NCBI GenBank assembly: GCA_037721555.1
Contig: JBBJOI010000001.1
Coordinates: 62,001 to 126,000 of the forward strand
From: Gaiellasilicea sp037721555
Lineage (GTDB): Bacteria; Actinomycetota; Thermoleophilia; Gaiellales; Gaiellaceae
DNA length: 64,000 bases
Direction of reading: 5' to 3'
Of the stretch, positions 18,825 to 26,702 are shown piece by piece. Position 1 is the stretch's first letter. Every line of letters starts with the position of its first letter. Position numbers and translations under genes: made by a program. The notes under the pieces are model-generated. The model searched no databases, had not been told where the DNA came from, and was given only the letters and a program-made list of their open reading frames with translations.

Positions 18825-20756
18825 TCAGTGAGCCGAGTCGGCTGAGAGGCCGTCCGGCTGTCCGAAAGGCCGGAACGGCCGGCCGCCGCCGATCAGGAAC
18901 TTGCTGAAGAACTCGACGTAGTGCAGGCGGAGCGCCTGGATCATCGGGCTGAACGCCGCAAGTGCGAGGTTGAGCGCGTGGAAGAACGCGCCGATCAGGA
19001 TCCCCATCCAGATCGGCCCGGCCGTGGCGAGCTCGTTGGCGACAATCGCCAGGTAGGCGGAGGCGAGCCCGACCGCGGCCAGCCGCAGGTACGAGAGCAC
19101 GTTGCCGAGCGTCCCGATCAACTCGAGCGGGCCCATCACCATACCGAGGGCCCCGTGTAGCGACATCACGAGAACGAGCCCGACGACGACCGCGCCGACC
19201 GCCGGGGTCAGCGCCTCACCGGGCAGGCGGTCGGCCGCCCAGCCGGCCAGGCCGAACACGCCGCCGAGCACGAGCAGCGTCCCGAGCTTGTCCAGCAGTG
19301 TCCGGTGCTGGCGGAAGCGGGCGGCCTGCCAGGCGCCGAGCAGGACGCCGAGGACGACGTGGGCGGCCCCGATGCCGATCGCGAACAGGAGCAGCGGCTC
19401 GAGCGCCTCGGCGCCGGGCCGGTACATCCAGAGCGCCCAATCACCGAACAGGCGCTTGCCCAGATCGCCGAGGAACTCGCCGAAGAGGACACCGAAGACG
19501 ATCGACCAGACCGCCCCTGCGAGCAGCACCCAGGAGAGGTCGGCGAGGACGGGCGAGCGGCCGGCGAACCGACGGCGGCCGGCGAGCGCGAACACGAGCA
19601 GGAGGGCGCCGTAGGCGACGTCGCCGACCATCACCCCGAACATCAGCGGCAGGAAGAGCGCCGTTAGGAGCGTCGGGTCGAGCGAGCCCGCCCGCGGCAG
19701 ATCGAGGAAGCGCACGAAGAACTCGAACGGGCGCGCAAGTCGTGGATTGCGCATCAACACCGGCGTCTCCGGGTCGCGCGGAGAGGTCGCCAGCTTCTCG
19801 ACGACGACCTCCGCCCCGAGCCGCGTCCGAAGCTCGCTCCGGAGCCGGTCGACATCGCGCATGGGCACCCAGCAGACAGCCACGAAGGCGCGCCGGGTCG
19901 CCCCGAGCTGCTCGACGGCGTCGAGCTGCTCGAGCTCCGCCGCCATGCCCGCGAGCAGCGTGCGCAGCCGCCCGGCGTGCGGACCGATGAGCGCCACGAG
20001 CTCGCGCTCGACGGCGGCAACGGCCTCGGGCAGCTCGGCCAGACGGCTCGCCACCGCCCCGACCGCACCGCGCAGCGAAAGGCGCGCGAACGCCTCGGGC
20101 AGCGCGACGTGGCGGACGTGCTCGCCGCCCAAGAGGCGGTGCACCTCCTCGGTCACGCCATGCGGGAAGACGACGATGCAGCCGATCGCTCCCTCCTCGA
20201 CGTGCGTCGACACGAGCTCGAAGCGAGCGCCGATCGCCTCGAAGAGCTCCTCGCGCAGCGTCTCGACGAGCCGATCGTCGTCGGTGTTCAGGACAAGCGC
20301 GACCGTGTCCAGGCGAAGCAGCGCGAGCTCGTCATCGTCGAGGTCGGCCAGCTCCGGCACGAGGGACAGCAGCTGGCGGAGCGGCTCGAGGTAGCGCGGC
20401 AGGACGACCAGCTCGTCGCGAAGGGCGTCCAGGCGCCCGGCCAACGCCTCGACGTCGGGTGCCAGCCGGTCCAGCTCGGCACGGAGCGCGGCGGTGTCGA
20501 CAGCACCGGGCACCGGGTCGCCGGGCGGGAGGGCGGCAGCCGGGAGCAGCCCGAGCACGGCGTCCGTCTCCGCCACGAGGAAGCGGAGCTCGTCGCGCAG
20601 GGCGGAACGGGCGCCGTCGTCGCCAACCGCCTCGACGGGCAGCGACACGGACGCGTCGGCGAGCTCGACGAGCCCGAGCTGGTGGAGCTCCTCGACGGCG
20701 CGCTCGAGCTCGTGTCTGCGACCGACGATCTGCACCTTCGTCATCGGGGCGAGCAC
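18825..20756 (-). CDS. ntpI: V-type ATPase subunit I (a-like)
   Basis: Stator membrane subunit with the ion half-channels. 643 aa from GTG 20756 (or 631 from ATG 20743-20745, MTKVQIVGRR). The N-terminal cytoplasmic half is coiled-coil-like; the C-terminal half has about seven membrane segments including FLPLMFGVMVGDVAYG, VFGVLFGEFLGD, and NVLSYLRLAAVGLASAYLA with the essential arginine. Length is normal. Confidence 0.94.
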   Translation of the reverse strand: MLAPMTKVQIVGRRHELERAVEELHQLGLVELADASVSLPVEAVGDDGARSALRDELRFLVAETDAVLGLLPAAALPPGDPVPGAVDTAALRAELDRLAPDVEALAGRLDALRDELVVLPRYLEPLRQLLSLVPELADLDDDELALLRLDTVALVLNTDDDRLVETLREELFEAIGARFELVSTHVEEGAIGCIVVFPHGVTEEVHRLLGGEHVRHVALPEAFARLSLRGAVGAVASRLAELPEAVAAVERELVALIGPHAGRLRTLLAGMAAELEQLDAVEQLGATRRAFVAVCWVPMRDVDRLRSELRTRLGAEVVVEKLATSPRDPETPVLMRNPRLARPFEFFVRFLDLPRAGSLDPTLLTALFLPLMFGVMVGDVAYGALLLVFALAGRRRFAGRSPVLADLSWVLLAGAVWSIVFGVLFGEFLGDLGKRLFGDWALWMYRPGAEALEPLLLFAIGIGAAHVVLGVLLGAWQAARFRQHRTLLDKLGTLLVLGGVFGLAGWAADRLPGEALTPAVGAVVVGLVLVMSLHGALGMVMGPLELIGTLGNVLSYLRLAAVGLASAYLAIVANELATAGPIWMGILIGAFFHALNLALAAFSPMIQALRLHYVEFFSKFLIGGGRPFRPFGQPDGLSADSAH

Positions 20757-20759
20757 CGG

Positions 20760-21101
20760 CTACGCCCCCTCTCCCGTGACGAACGCGGCGAGCTCGGCGA
20801 CGAGTTCATCGCGCTCGGCCAACACGCGCTCCTGGAGCTCCTGCGCGTCGGCCTGGCCGCCCGCCCGGATCGTCGCCGCCTCGGCTGCGGCCGCGGCGAG
20901 CAGCGCGGCCGCGCGCCGGCGACCCTCCTCCACACCTGCCGCATGGGCGGCGATGAGGATCCTGTCGGCCTCGCTGCGCGCGGCCGCGAGGCGCGCCGCG
21001 GCCAGCTCGTCCGCGCCCGAGCGTCCCTCCAGCGCCCGCTCGAGCCGCCGAACCCCGTCCAGCGTCCCACTGTCGCCGACGGCGCCGTTCTGCCCGGTCA
21101 C
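20760..21101 (-). CDS. V-type ATPase subunit G/H (peripheral stalk)
   Basis: 113 aa from GTG 21101, which overlaps the D-subunit stop (GTGA). It is one long Ala/Glu/Arg helix from about 18 to 108, starting LDGVRRLERALEGRSGADEL, as expected for the G/H stalk subunit that pairs with E. The identification rests on length, composition and position between D and I. Confidence 0.75.
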   Translation of the reverse strand: MTGQNGAVGDSGTLDGVRRLERALEGRSGADELAAARLAAARSEADRILIAAHAAGVEEGRRRAAALLAAAAAEAATIRAGGQADAQELQERVLAERDELVAELAAFVTGEGA

Positions 21102-21733
21102 GCCACCCTCCTGCCGCGCTCGACCTTCGAGCGGGCGCGCAGCAGCCGGATCCGGCCTTCCAGCTCGCGCTCCTCCAGGACGAGCGCGATGAAGGCGCGC
21201 TCGTCCTCGAGCCGGGGCACGACCACGTGCTCCAGTGCGTTCACCCGCCGCGTCGTCCGGCCGATCTCGTCGGCGAGCCGCCTCAGCGAGAGCTCGAGCG
21301 CCGCCACCTCGAGTAGCCCGTCCAGCACCGCTTCGAAGCCCTCGGCCGCCGCGTCGATGCGTGCGCTTGTCGCCGCCAGGCTGTACCCGCGGGCGATGCG
21401 GGGTCGCGCCACCGCCTCGCTCTCGATCTCGACGATCGCGACTCCGGCGACGCTCCGGCTCAGCAAGGAGAGCTTGACCTCGTCCTCGGCCGCAAACGCC
21501 GCCGAGTGCACCTGCTCGGGCCCGTGTGCCGCAACAGCATCGCCGAGCAGACGGCCGGCATCGTTCGCTCCCAGCTCGAGCGCCTCCATCGCCTCCAGCA
21601 CCGAAGCGCCGAGCCGGTTGAACTCCCGCATCAGGGCCGCCCGCTTCTCCTTCAGCAGCTCGCGGCCCTGGACGGCGAGCGCGATCCGCGCCCGCCTCGC
21701 GAGCAGCTCGCTCCTGGTTGCGCTGACGCTCAT
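21098..21733 (-). CDS. ntpD: V-type ATPase subunit D
   Basis: Central rotor shaft. 211 aa, beginning MSVSATRSELLARRARIALA with the family mark of a T-R-x-x-L start, LLKEKRAAL, and the late RRVNALEHVVVPRL segment. Two long helices bracket a small middle domain. It is the first V-ATPase gene of the operon; its ATG overlaps the zinc-ribbon stop. Confidence 0.94.
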   Translation of the reverse strand: MSVSATRSELLARRARIALAVQGRELLKEKRAALMREFNRLGASVLEAMEALELGANDAGRLLGDAVAAHGPEQVHSAAFAAEDEVKLSLLSRSVAGVAIVEIESEAVARPRIARGYSLAATSARIDAAAEGFEAVLDGLLEVAALELSLRRLADEIGRTTRRVNALEHVVVPRLEDERAFIALVLEERELEGRIRLLRARSKVERGRRVA

Positions 21734-21987
21734 GAGCCGAAGTCGAAGAACTCGCCGAGCAGGGACTCGCGCCGGCCGCGGCGCGGACGCCCACCGGCGC
21801 GTTCGCGCTCGCTGTCGTGGTCGTGGTCGTCACGTTCACGACGCGAGCCTCCGTCGTAGTGTTCAATGAACTTGTCCAGCTCGCCGCGGTCCAGCCAGAC
21901 GCCGCGGCAGGTCGGGCAGTAGTCGATCTCGACGCGCTCGCGCTCGGCAAGCGCCAGCTCCACGGTCTCGCAGACAGGGCATTTCAT
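21730..21987 (-). CDS. TFIIB-type zinc-ribbon protein, leads V-ATPase operon
   Basis: 85 aa from ATG 21987 with GGAGGAAG upstream. CPVC at 4-7 and CPTC at 29-32 followed by GVWLDRGELDKFIEHY make the zf-TFIIB signature. A His/Asp/Arg-rich tail (with DDHDHDSERER) could bind metal. Paralogue of 12941-13216. It is the first gene after leader C and is coupled to subunit D by ATGA. A role in assembling or regulating the ATPase is only inference. Confidence 0.85.
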   Translation of the reverse strand: MKCPVCETVELALAERERVEIDYCPTCRGVWLDRGELDKFIEHYDGGSRRERDDHDHDSERERAGGRPRRGRRESLLGEFFDFGS

Positions 21988-22022
21988 CGGCTTCCTCCGG
22001 CTCGAAGGTCGACACCTACAAG

Positions 22023-22114
22023 CCGGAGGTCTCTCCGCCCCGCTTTGGGGGCCGGCTCCGCCGGGCCATCTCGGCCGTATTGACGACGGAGCCCGTGGGG
22101 GTACTCCCCTCCGG
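22023..22114 (-). promoter_or_regulatory. yybP-ykoY-like (Mn2+) riboswitch, leader C (V-ATPase operon)
   Basis: Outer stem CCGGAGG (22108-22114) / CCTCCGG (22023-22029) holds GGGGAGTACCCCC at the 5' side, CGTCAATACGG in the middle and GGAGAGACC at the 3' side. The internal stem is GGCTCCG / CGGAGCC; the corresponding stems in A and B have different bases but the same pairing. The sequence CGTCAATACGG is particularly close to the conserved loop of this class. It begins about 10 nt from the -10 box and precedes the zinc-ribbon gene and all nine V-ATPase genes. Confidence 0.8.
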
Positions 22115-22124
22115 TTGGTACTGC

Positions 22125-22154
22125 TTTATAGCAGAACCACATTGCGCGTGTCAA
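22125..22154 (-). promoter_or_regulatory. Sigma70-type promoter C (V-ATPase operon)
   Basis: Minus strand TTGACA (22149-22154), 18-bp spacer, TATAAA (22125-22130). It is near consensus, so the operon should be strongly transcribed when the leader permits. It is back to back with the promoter of the regulator gene at 22203. Confidence 0.8.
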
Positions 22155-22164
22155 GTTGCGCATA

Positions 22165-22194
22165 TTGCTCGGGCGAGCACAACACAGGTACGCT
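22165..22194 (+). promoter_or_regulatory. Promoter of the winged-helix regulator, with dyad
   Basis: TTGCTC (22165-22170), 18-bp spacer, TACGCT (22189-22194). A short dyad gctcgggcgagc overlaps the -35 side. The ATG follows the -10 by 8 nt, so the transcript would be leaderless, common in actinobacteria. Confidence 0.45.
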
Positions 22195-22202
22195 GATGCA
22201 CG

Positions 22203-22550
22203 ATGTCCGGTTCCCCTGAAGACGATGTTCGGCGCACCTGGACGTTCCTCACGAACCACGCCCACGCGCTCGTCTGCATCGCCCGCGACCCCGGCACGCG
22301 CATCCAGGACATCGCCGACAGCGTCGGCATCACGCTGCGAGGCGCGCAGGGCATCGTCGGCGACCTGGTCGAGGCCGGCTACGTCGGGAGAACGCGGGTG
22401 GGGCGCCGCAACCGCTACGAGGTCAACACGCAGCTTCCGCTCCGCCACCCGCTCGAGCACCACCGCAAGATCGGAGAGCTCCTCCAGGCGCTCGGGACGC
22501 CGGAGGCGACCGTTGCGCCCAGGCGCCGCTCCTCCATCGCTACTCGATAG
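22203..22550 (+). CDS. Winged-helix transcriptional regulator
   Basis: 115 aa starting MSGSPEDDVRRTWTFLTNHA. A MarR/ArsR-like winged helix is visible: TRIQDIADSVGITLRGAQGI (recognition helices) and VGRTRVGRRNRYEV (wing). It is divergent from the V-ATPase operon with only 88 bp between leader C and its ATG, so it may control itself and promoter C. No Cys-rich metal site is seen. The ligand is unknown. Confidence 0.8.
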   Translation: MSGSPEDDVRRTWTFLTNHAHALVCIARDPGTRIQDIADSVGITLRGAQGIVGDLVEAGYVGRTRVGRRNRYEVNTQLPLRHPLEHHRKIGELLQALGTPEATVAPRRRSSIATR

Positions 22551-22731
22551 CTCGCGCGCCTCCACTTCAGCATCTTTGCCCCCACCCAAATGAGTCCTAG
22601 CGCCGGTGAGCGGGCATGGCTGAACCTTCACCCGGGGGACCTCGACCGCGTCCTGGTCAAGCTCGCCGAGCGCGAGCCGGCCCTCCAGCTCGCGGCCCAG
22701 CGATTAGAACTTCCAGCCGCGTCTACTAGCG

Positions 22732-23745
22732 CTAGCGGGGTGGCGCGCGGCGTGCACCGTCGTTGGGCGGGTGAGCGCGCAGGGAGCCCGCGTGGGCCCG
22801 CGCCGACGGGTCGCGGCGCGCCTTCACCAGGCTCGCGATCGTCGTGATGGTGAGCACGACGGCGATGACGACGAGCGAGGTCGTCGTGGAGATCTCCGGC
22901 ACGCTGTCGTGTTGCAGGTGGCCCCAGTGCAGGGCGAGCTTGACGCCGATGAAGGCGAGGATGAGCGACAGGCCGGTCGAGAGGTAGACGAGCCGGTCGA
23001 GCAGGCCGGTGACGAGGAAGAACAGCGGGCGCAGGCCGAGTAGCGCGAATGCGTTGGCCGTGAAGACGATGTACACCTCGTCGGTGACGCCGAACACGGC
23101 GGGGATTGAGTCGAGCGCGAAGAGGATGTCCGTGCTGCCGATGGCAACAAGTACGAGAAAGAGCGGTGTGACCATGCGCCGCTGCCCGACGTGCGTGAGG
23201 AGCTTGCCGCCGTCATACTCGTCGGTGACGGGCAGCCGTCGCTGAGCGAAGTTCACGAGCGCGTTGTCCTCCACCGACGGGTCCTGATCGCGGTGGCGGA
23301 AGAGCTGGATAGCCGTGGCGAGGAGCAGCAGCCCGAATAGCAGGAACATGAAGGAGAAGGCATCAAGCAGGGCGGCGCCCAGGACGATGAAGATCACGCG
23401 CAGGACGAGCGCGAGGACGATGCCGATGATGAGCACCTTCTGCTGGTGCTCGCGGGGCACCGCGAAGGAGGTCATGATCACCACGAAGACGAAGAGGTTG
23501 TCGACCGACAGGCTCTTCTCGACGATGTAGCCGGCGAAGTACTGCCCGCCGAAGTCCCAACCGGCGGTGGAGCCAAAAACCACGCCGAAGGCGATCGCTA
23601 CAGCGATGTAGAAGATCGACGAGAGCGTCGCCTCGCGGAAGCCAACCTGGTGGGGGCGCGCGATGGCGAGCGCGAGGTCGACGGCGAGCAGCACGAGGAT
23701 GAGGCCGACCGTGATGGCCCAGGTGGCGGTGGTGACGTCGAGCAT
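22732..23745 (-). CDS. TerC/Alx family membrane protein
   Basis: 337 aa with about nine membrane segments. TerC-family proteins (Alx, YkoY, MeeF) export Mn2+, often to load secreted metalloproteins or under alkaline stress. The conserved acidic membrane motifs are present: EKSLSVDNLFVF and GSTDILFALDSIPAVF. The C-terminus is basic and disordered. I looked upstream for a fourth riboswitch-like leader and saw none. Its position next to the leader-C operon strengthens the Mn2+ theme. Confidence 0.92.
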   Translation of the reverse strand: MLDVTTATWAITVGLILVLLAVDLALAIARPHQVGFREATLSSIFYIAVAIAFGVVFGSTAGWDFGGQYFAGYIVEKSLSVDNLFVFVVIMTSFAVPREHQQKVLIIGIVLALVLRVIFIVLGAALLDAFSFMFLLFGLLLLATAIQLFRHRDQDPSVEDNALVNFAQRRLPVTDEYDGGKLLTHVGQRRMVTPLFLVLVAIGSTDILFALDSIPAVFGVTDEVYIVFTANAFALLGLRPLFFLVTGLLDRLVYLSTGLSLILAFIGVKLALHWGHLQHDSVPEISTTTSLVVIAVVLTITTIASLVKARRDPSARAHAGSLRAHPPNDGARRAPPR

Positions 23746-23930
23746 CCGCCGTCCATCTTCCCCGCAGGCAGGCTTCCTGCATAGAGCAGGCTGAATCGCG
23801 CGCCCATCTTGTCGTACCCTCCCGGCCTCTCAACTGCGGCAGAAAGTGGAGCCTCGGTCTCCGGCCAAGAATGGAACCACGGAAGCGGGGCGCGCGAGCT
23901 GCCCACGCCGTGTAGCCGTCACGTGGCGGA

Positions 23931-24431
23931 TCAGCAGAGCTGGGTGAGGCGCCCGGTGTCGACGTCGTACAGGAACCCGCCCACGCGGAGGCTCGTGAGG
24001 TACGGCCACGACTGCACCCGCTGGACGTCGGCGTAGACGGTCGCCTCCTGATCGCTCGTCACAAGGAAGGCAAGGCTCCGGGTGTCGGGTCCCCCGGCCT
24101 CTCCCACCGCGGCGTGCACGTCGTCCTCGCTTCCCGCAGCCATTCGGCAGTTCGTGTGTGCAATCACCATGGCGCGGTCGACCCCGAGCAGGTAGGACGC
24201 GAGCACGAGCGTGCGTAGGACGTCGTCGGTGACGCGAGCACCGGCATTTCGCAGGATCTTCGCGTCGCCGGGACGAAGACCGAGCATCGCGAGCGGCTCG
24301 ATGCGCGAGTCGATGCACGTGAGGACCGCCAGGCCCCTGGCGGCGTGCGCGGGGAGCCCCGCGAGTCGGAAGTCGTGCGCATATGTCTCGTTCGCGGCAA
24401 GCACATCGGCGAACGTCTGATCGCTGGGCAC
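23931..24431 (-). CDS. Beta-class carbonic anhydrase
   Basis: Hydrates CO2 to bicarbonate and a proton. About 166 aa if the GTG at 24431 is used; it resembles the short Rv1284-type enzymes. Zinc ligands are C39, H92 and C95 (CIDSR, HTNC), with the D41-R43 dyad. The frame stays open upstream to 24656 but that part is Arg-rich and not family-like, so the start is uncertain. It lies 185 bp upstream of terC on the same strand. Confidence 0.85.
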   Translation of the reverse strand: MPSDQTFADVLAANETYAHDFRLAGLPAHAARGLAVLTCIDSRIEPLAMLGLRPGDAKILRNAGARVTDDVLRTLVLASYLLGVDRAMVIAHTNCRMAAGSEDDVHAAVGEAGGPDTRSLAFLVTSDQEATVYADVQRVQSWPYLTSLRVGGFLYDVDTGRLTQLC

Positions 24432-24768
24432 GGTCGCATCGTAAAACAGGCTCGTGGCCGCGCGGTGCGGAGTCCGGGTCGCGAGTGGCGCATCGCGTCG
24501 CCGCCGGCATCGATTTGCATCAAGGCGCCGCCTCCACTTCCGGAAGCTGACGATCGCCGTCCGATAGAGCATGTTTCCGTTGCCAAGCACCAGCGCGCAC
24601 CCGGAGTGGGTAAACGCGATTGCCCCGTCAACGACGAAGAAGCCGCGTCGAGACACATCGCCATGTGCGTAGCCACCGGCGCACCGTTAATGACTGCATG
24701 CTGAGGCTGCTGCCCCGATACGTGCCCTTGGCTGTCCGACCGTTGCTCCTATGTAAGAGCGGCTCGTT
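24432..24768. other. No supported gene
   Basis: Only the Arg-rich upstream extension of the carbonic anhydrase frame and the out-of-family tail of the IS110 fragment are open here. Its promoter presumably lies in this stretch. Confidence 0.4.
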
Positions 24769-24951
24769 TTTGAGGGTGGTGTAGACGGTGCGGGCGAGTT
24801 GTCGCTTGAGACAGCGGAGGGCTTCGCGGCGTGTCTTGCCGTCGGCCTGGCGTCGTTCGAGGTAGGCGCGGGCGGGCGGGTGCATGCGCGCCTGCGTGAT
24901 CGCGATCTGGTGCGGCGCGCGGTTGAGCTGTCGGTTGCCGCTTCTCCGCAC
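24769..24951 (-). mobile_element. IS110-family transposase, C-terminal remnant
   Basis: 61 residues match the end of IS110/IS1111 transposases: GNRQLNRAPHQIAITQARM, HPPARAYLERRQADGKTR, REALRCLKRQLARTVYTTLK. The N-terminal catalytic DEDD part and the serine are gone; the fragment begins at 24951, next to another broken gene. It marks an old insertion within the island. Confidence 0.75.
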
Positions 24952-24956
24952 AGTCG

Positions 24957-25495
24957 CGCAACCTCGACCTCGGAGCGGCGCTCGCGCGCTGGCAGCCGAA
25001 GCTCGATACGGAGGCGATCAAGTTCCTCGTTTTGGTCGTCCTCGAGCATTACGGCCGCGCGGCGGCCTGGGCGTACCGGCTGTGCGTCGACCAGCCGACG
25101 ACGACCAAGCAAGGGAAGGTGACCACCCGGACCCGCGCGGGGCGGAGGCGGAGCGCGAGCACCACGCGGAAGCAGTGGCCGCCCTCGCGCGCACCCGCAC
25201 CCCAGAGGACGCGGTCGCGGTGGTGCTGCGCCTGCTCGTCGCGCAGCGGCTCGTCGACACGGAGGGCCAGCCGAACGCCGACCGGCAGGGAATCCATGAG
25301 CCCGAGCTTCTCGCATCCTCCGAGCTCATCGGCAGGCTCGTCCGCCGCGTCGCACCCGCCTCCGTCAAGAAACACCTCGCCGAACGGCAGGCCGCCGCCG
25401 GAGACCAACCCGCACCCGACGAGGAGGCACTCGACGAGGCAGCGTGGACAGCAGCCGTCCGCCCAACCCACTTCCCTAGATATCGAGTGAGACGC
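24957..25495 (+). pseudogene. Broken gene, unknown function
   Basis: Two frames look coding in succession. The first runs from 24957 (RNLDLGAALARWQPKLDTEA ... YGRAAAWAYRLCVDQPTT) to about 25138. The second continues with EREHHAEAVAALARTRTPED and EELIGRLV-like segments until about 25495. A one-base shift near 25139 separates them, and no start is left because the IS110 remnant abuts. The product is not recognised; it is most likely a mobile-element gene. Confidence 0.35.
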
Positions 25496-25589
25496 AGATG
25501 CACTTCGCAGTGCTCCCGTCCGGGCGGTAGCCCTCCCCGTTCTTCGTACGCTTCCACATGGGATTCGTACGAGCAGCTCGAGCAACGCC

Positions 25590-26090
25590 CTATTCGAGCG
25601 CTGGGGCGGCGACGGGCGGAGCAGAGCGGACGAGAACGGCGCGTACTGTCGACGGCCACCACTGGCGCCCGCCCTGCGCGGTCGGGACATGTTCAGTGTT
25701 GAGCTGGCGCGCGATCTCGCCCAGGCTCTCGCCTTTGGCGTGTCTTCGGCGGATGTGAGTGACCAGCTCGGGCGGGAGCCCCGGCTTGCGACCAGGCCGC
25801 GTAGCTTGGCGAACTCGCGCCGCTTGCCTGCGCTCGACCAGGTAGCGCTCGAGCTCGGCGACGGGGATCAGCCGTGCACCCCATTCGGTCTGCACTGTTG
25901 CGATTGCCGGGACGACGCGGCGATCGAGCGTTGCGAGGCTGACGCCGATCGCCTTGGCGGCTTGCTGGCGTGTGTAGGCGAGTCGCTCGACTCGCGCGGC
26001 GAGCTGGACGTCTGGCGCCGGCGGCGTCGGTGATCGTGGCGAGTGGCGGTGCTCTTTCTCGCTCCTTCTTCGCTGCCGTCGGTTCGCCAT
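25590..26090 (-). CDS. Helix-turn-helix protein with excisionase-like and recombinase-tail motifs
   Basis: 166 aa from ATG 26090 (MANRRQRRRSEKEH). The middle has an excisionase/MerR-like helix (YTRQQAAKAIGVSLATLDRR) and a wing with RLIPVAELERYL. The C-terminal part has GESLGEIARQLNTEHVPTAQ then GGRQWWPSTVRAVL, the DNA-binding tail of large serine recombinases. It is probably a DNA-binding accessory protein of a mobile element. Confidence 0.7.
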   Translation of the reverse strand: MANRRQRRRSEKEHRHSPRSPTPPAPDVQLAARVERLAYTRQQAAKAIGVSLATLDRRVVPAIATVQTEWGARLIPVAELERYLVERRQAARVRQATRPGRKPGLPPELVTHIRRRHAKGESLGEIARQLNTEHVPTAQGGRQWWPSTVRAVLVRSAPPVAAPALE

Positions 26091-26189
26091 CCCTACATCG
26101 TACAACAATCATGCGTTTGATTCGCACCGAGGTGCATCTGTGTCTCGCTTCCTATCGACGTTGATAGTTGCTGTACGGCCGGGGACTGG

Positions 26190-26702
26190 TCAGCGCTCGA
26201 TGCCGCGGCCGAGTTCGCGTTCCAGCTCGGCGAGGCGGTGCAGCATGCCGAGTGGTGCGAGGTCTTGCTCGCGGCCGAGTGCGGCCAGCATGCGCGCGAG
26301 GTCGCCGATCGAGGCGACCGCAGGGCGGACACCGTGCCCGAGCGGCTCGCGATTGGCGGCGCGGCGCAGGTCGTCGTAGCCGCGCGTGCCGGCCGGCTGG
26401 GGGACTAGCTTCAGCTCGCCGTGCGCGGTCTGCAACTCCAGCACCGGCTCCTGGGCGAGGTTCGCTTCGAGCGCGAGCGGCGCCCCGTCTGCGCGGCGGG
26501 CATTCAGCTCCTCCAGGGCGAGCTGCAGCCGACGCAGGTTCTCGACCCGGGTCGAGGGGACGAGGTCGATCCCGTCGGTCAGCTCGACGCTGCCCTGGAT
26601 CACGCGCGCGAGCGCCCCGATCACGACGTAGGAGACCCGCTGGCGGTCGAGCGCCTGCAGGACGGCGATCGGATCGAACTTGGGCCGCGCCGGCGGCGTC
26701 AT
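26190..26702 (-). CDS. Nucleotidyltransferase-fold toxin-like protein
   Basis: 170 aa. The N-terminus reads FDPIAVLQALDRQRVSYVVI then GALARVIQGSVELTDGIDLV, the pattern of minimal nucleotidyltransferases of the MNT/AbiEii type, though the usual GS-x10-DxD is blurred (GALARVIQGS, DGIDLV). Its ATG overlaps the stop of an HTH gene (ATGA). The pair looks like a toxin-antitoxin or abortive-infection module; that role is inferred. Confidence 0.65.
   Translation of the reverse strand: MTPPARPKFDPIAVLQALDRQRVSYVVIGALARVIQGSVELTDGIDLVPSTRVENLRRLQLALEELNARRADGAPLALEANLAQEPVLELQTAHGELKLVPQPAGTRGYDDLRRAANREPLGHGVRPAVASIGDLARMLAALGREQDLAPLGMLHRLAELERELGRGIER

Noticed and set aside
22590..22847. Plus-strand ORF starting MSPSAGERAW between the regulator and terC
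   Set aside because: The first 40 residues look plausible (LHPGDLDRVLVKLAEREPAL), but the rest runs antisense through terC; at best a broken fragment.
23746..23930. Possible fourth Mn2+-type leader before terC
   Set aside because: A GAGACC is present but GGGGAGTA, CGTCA and the paired stems are missing.
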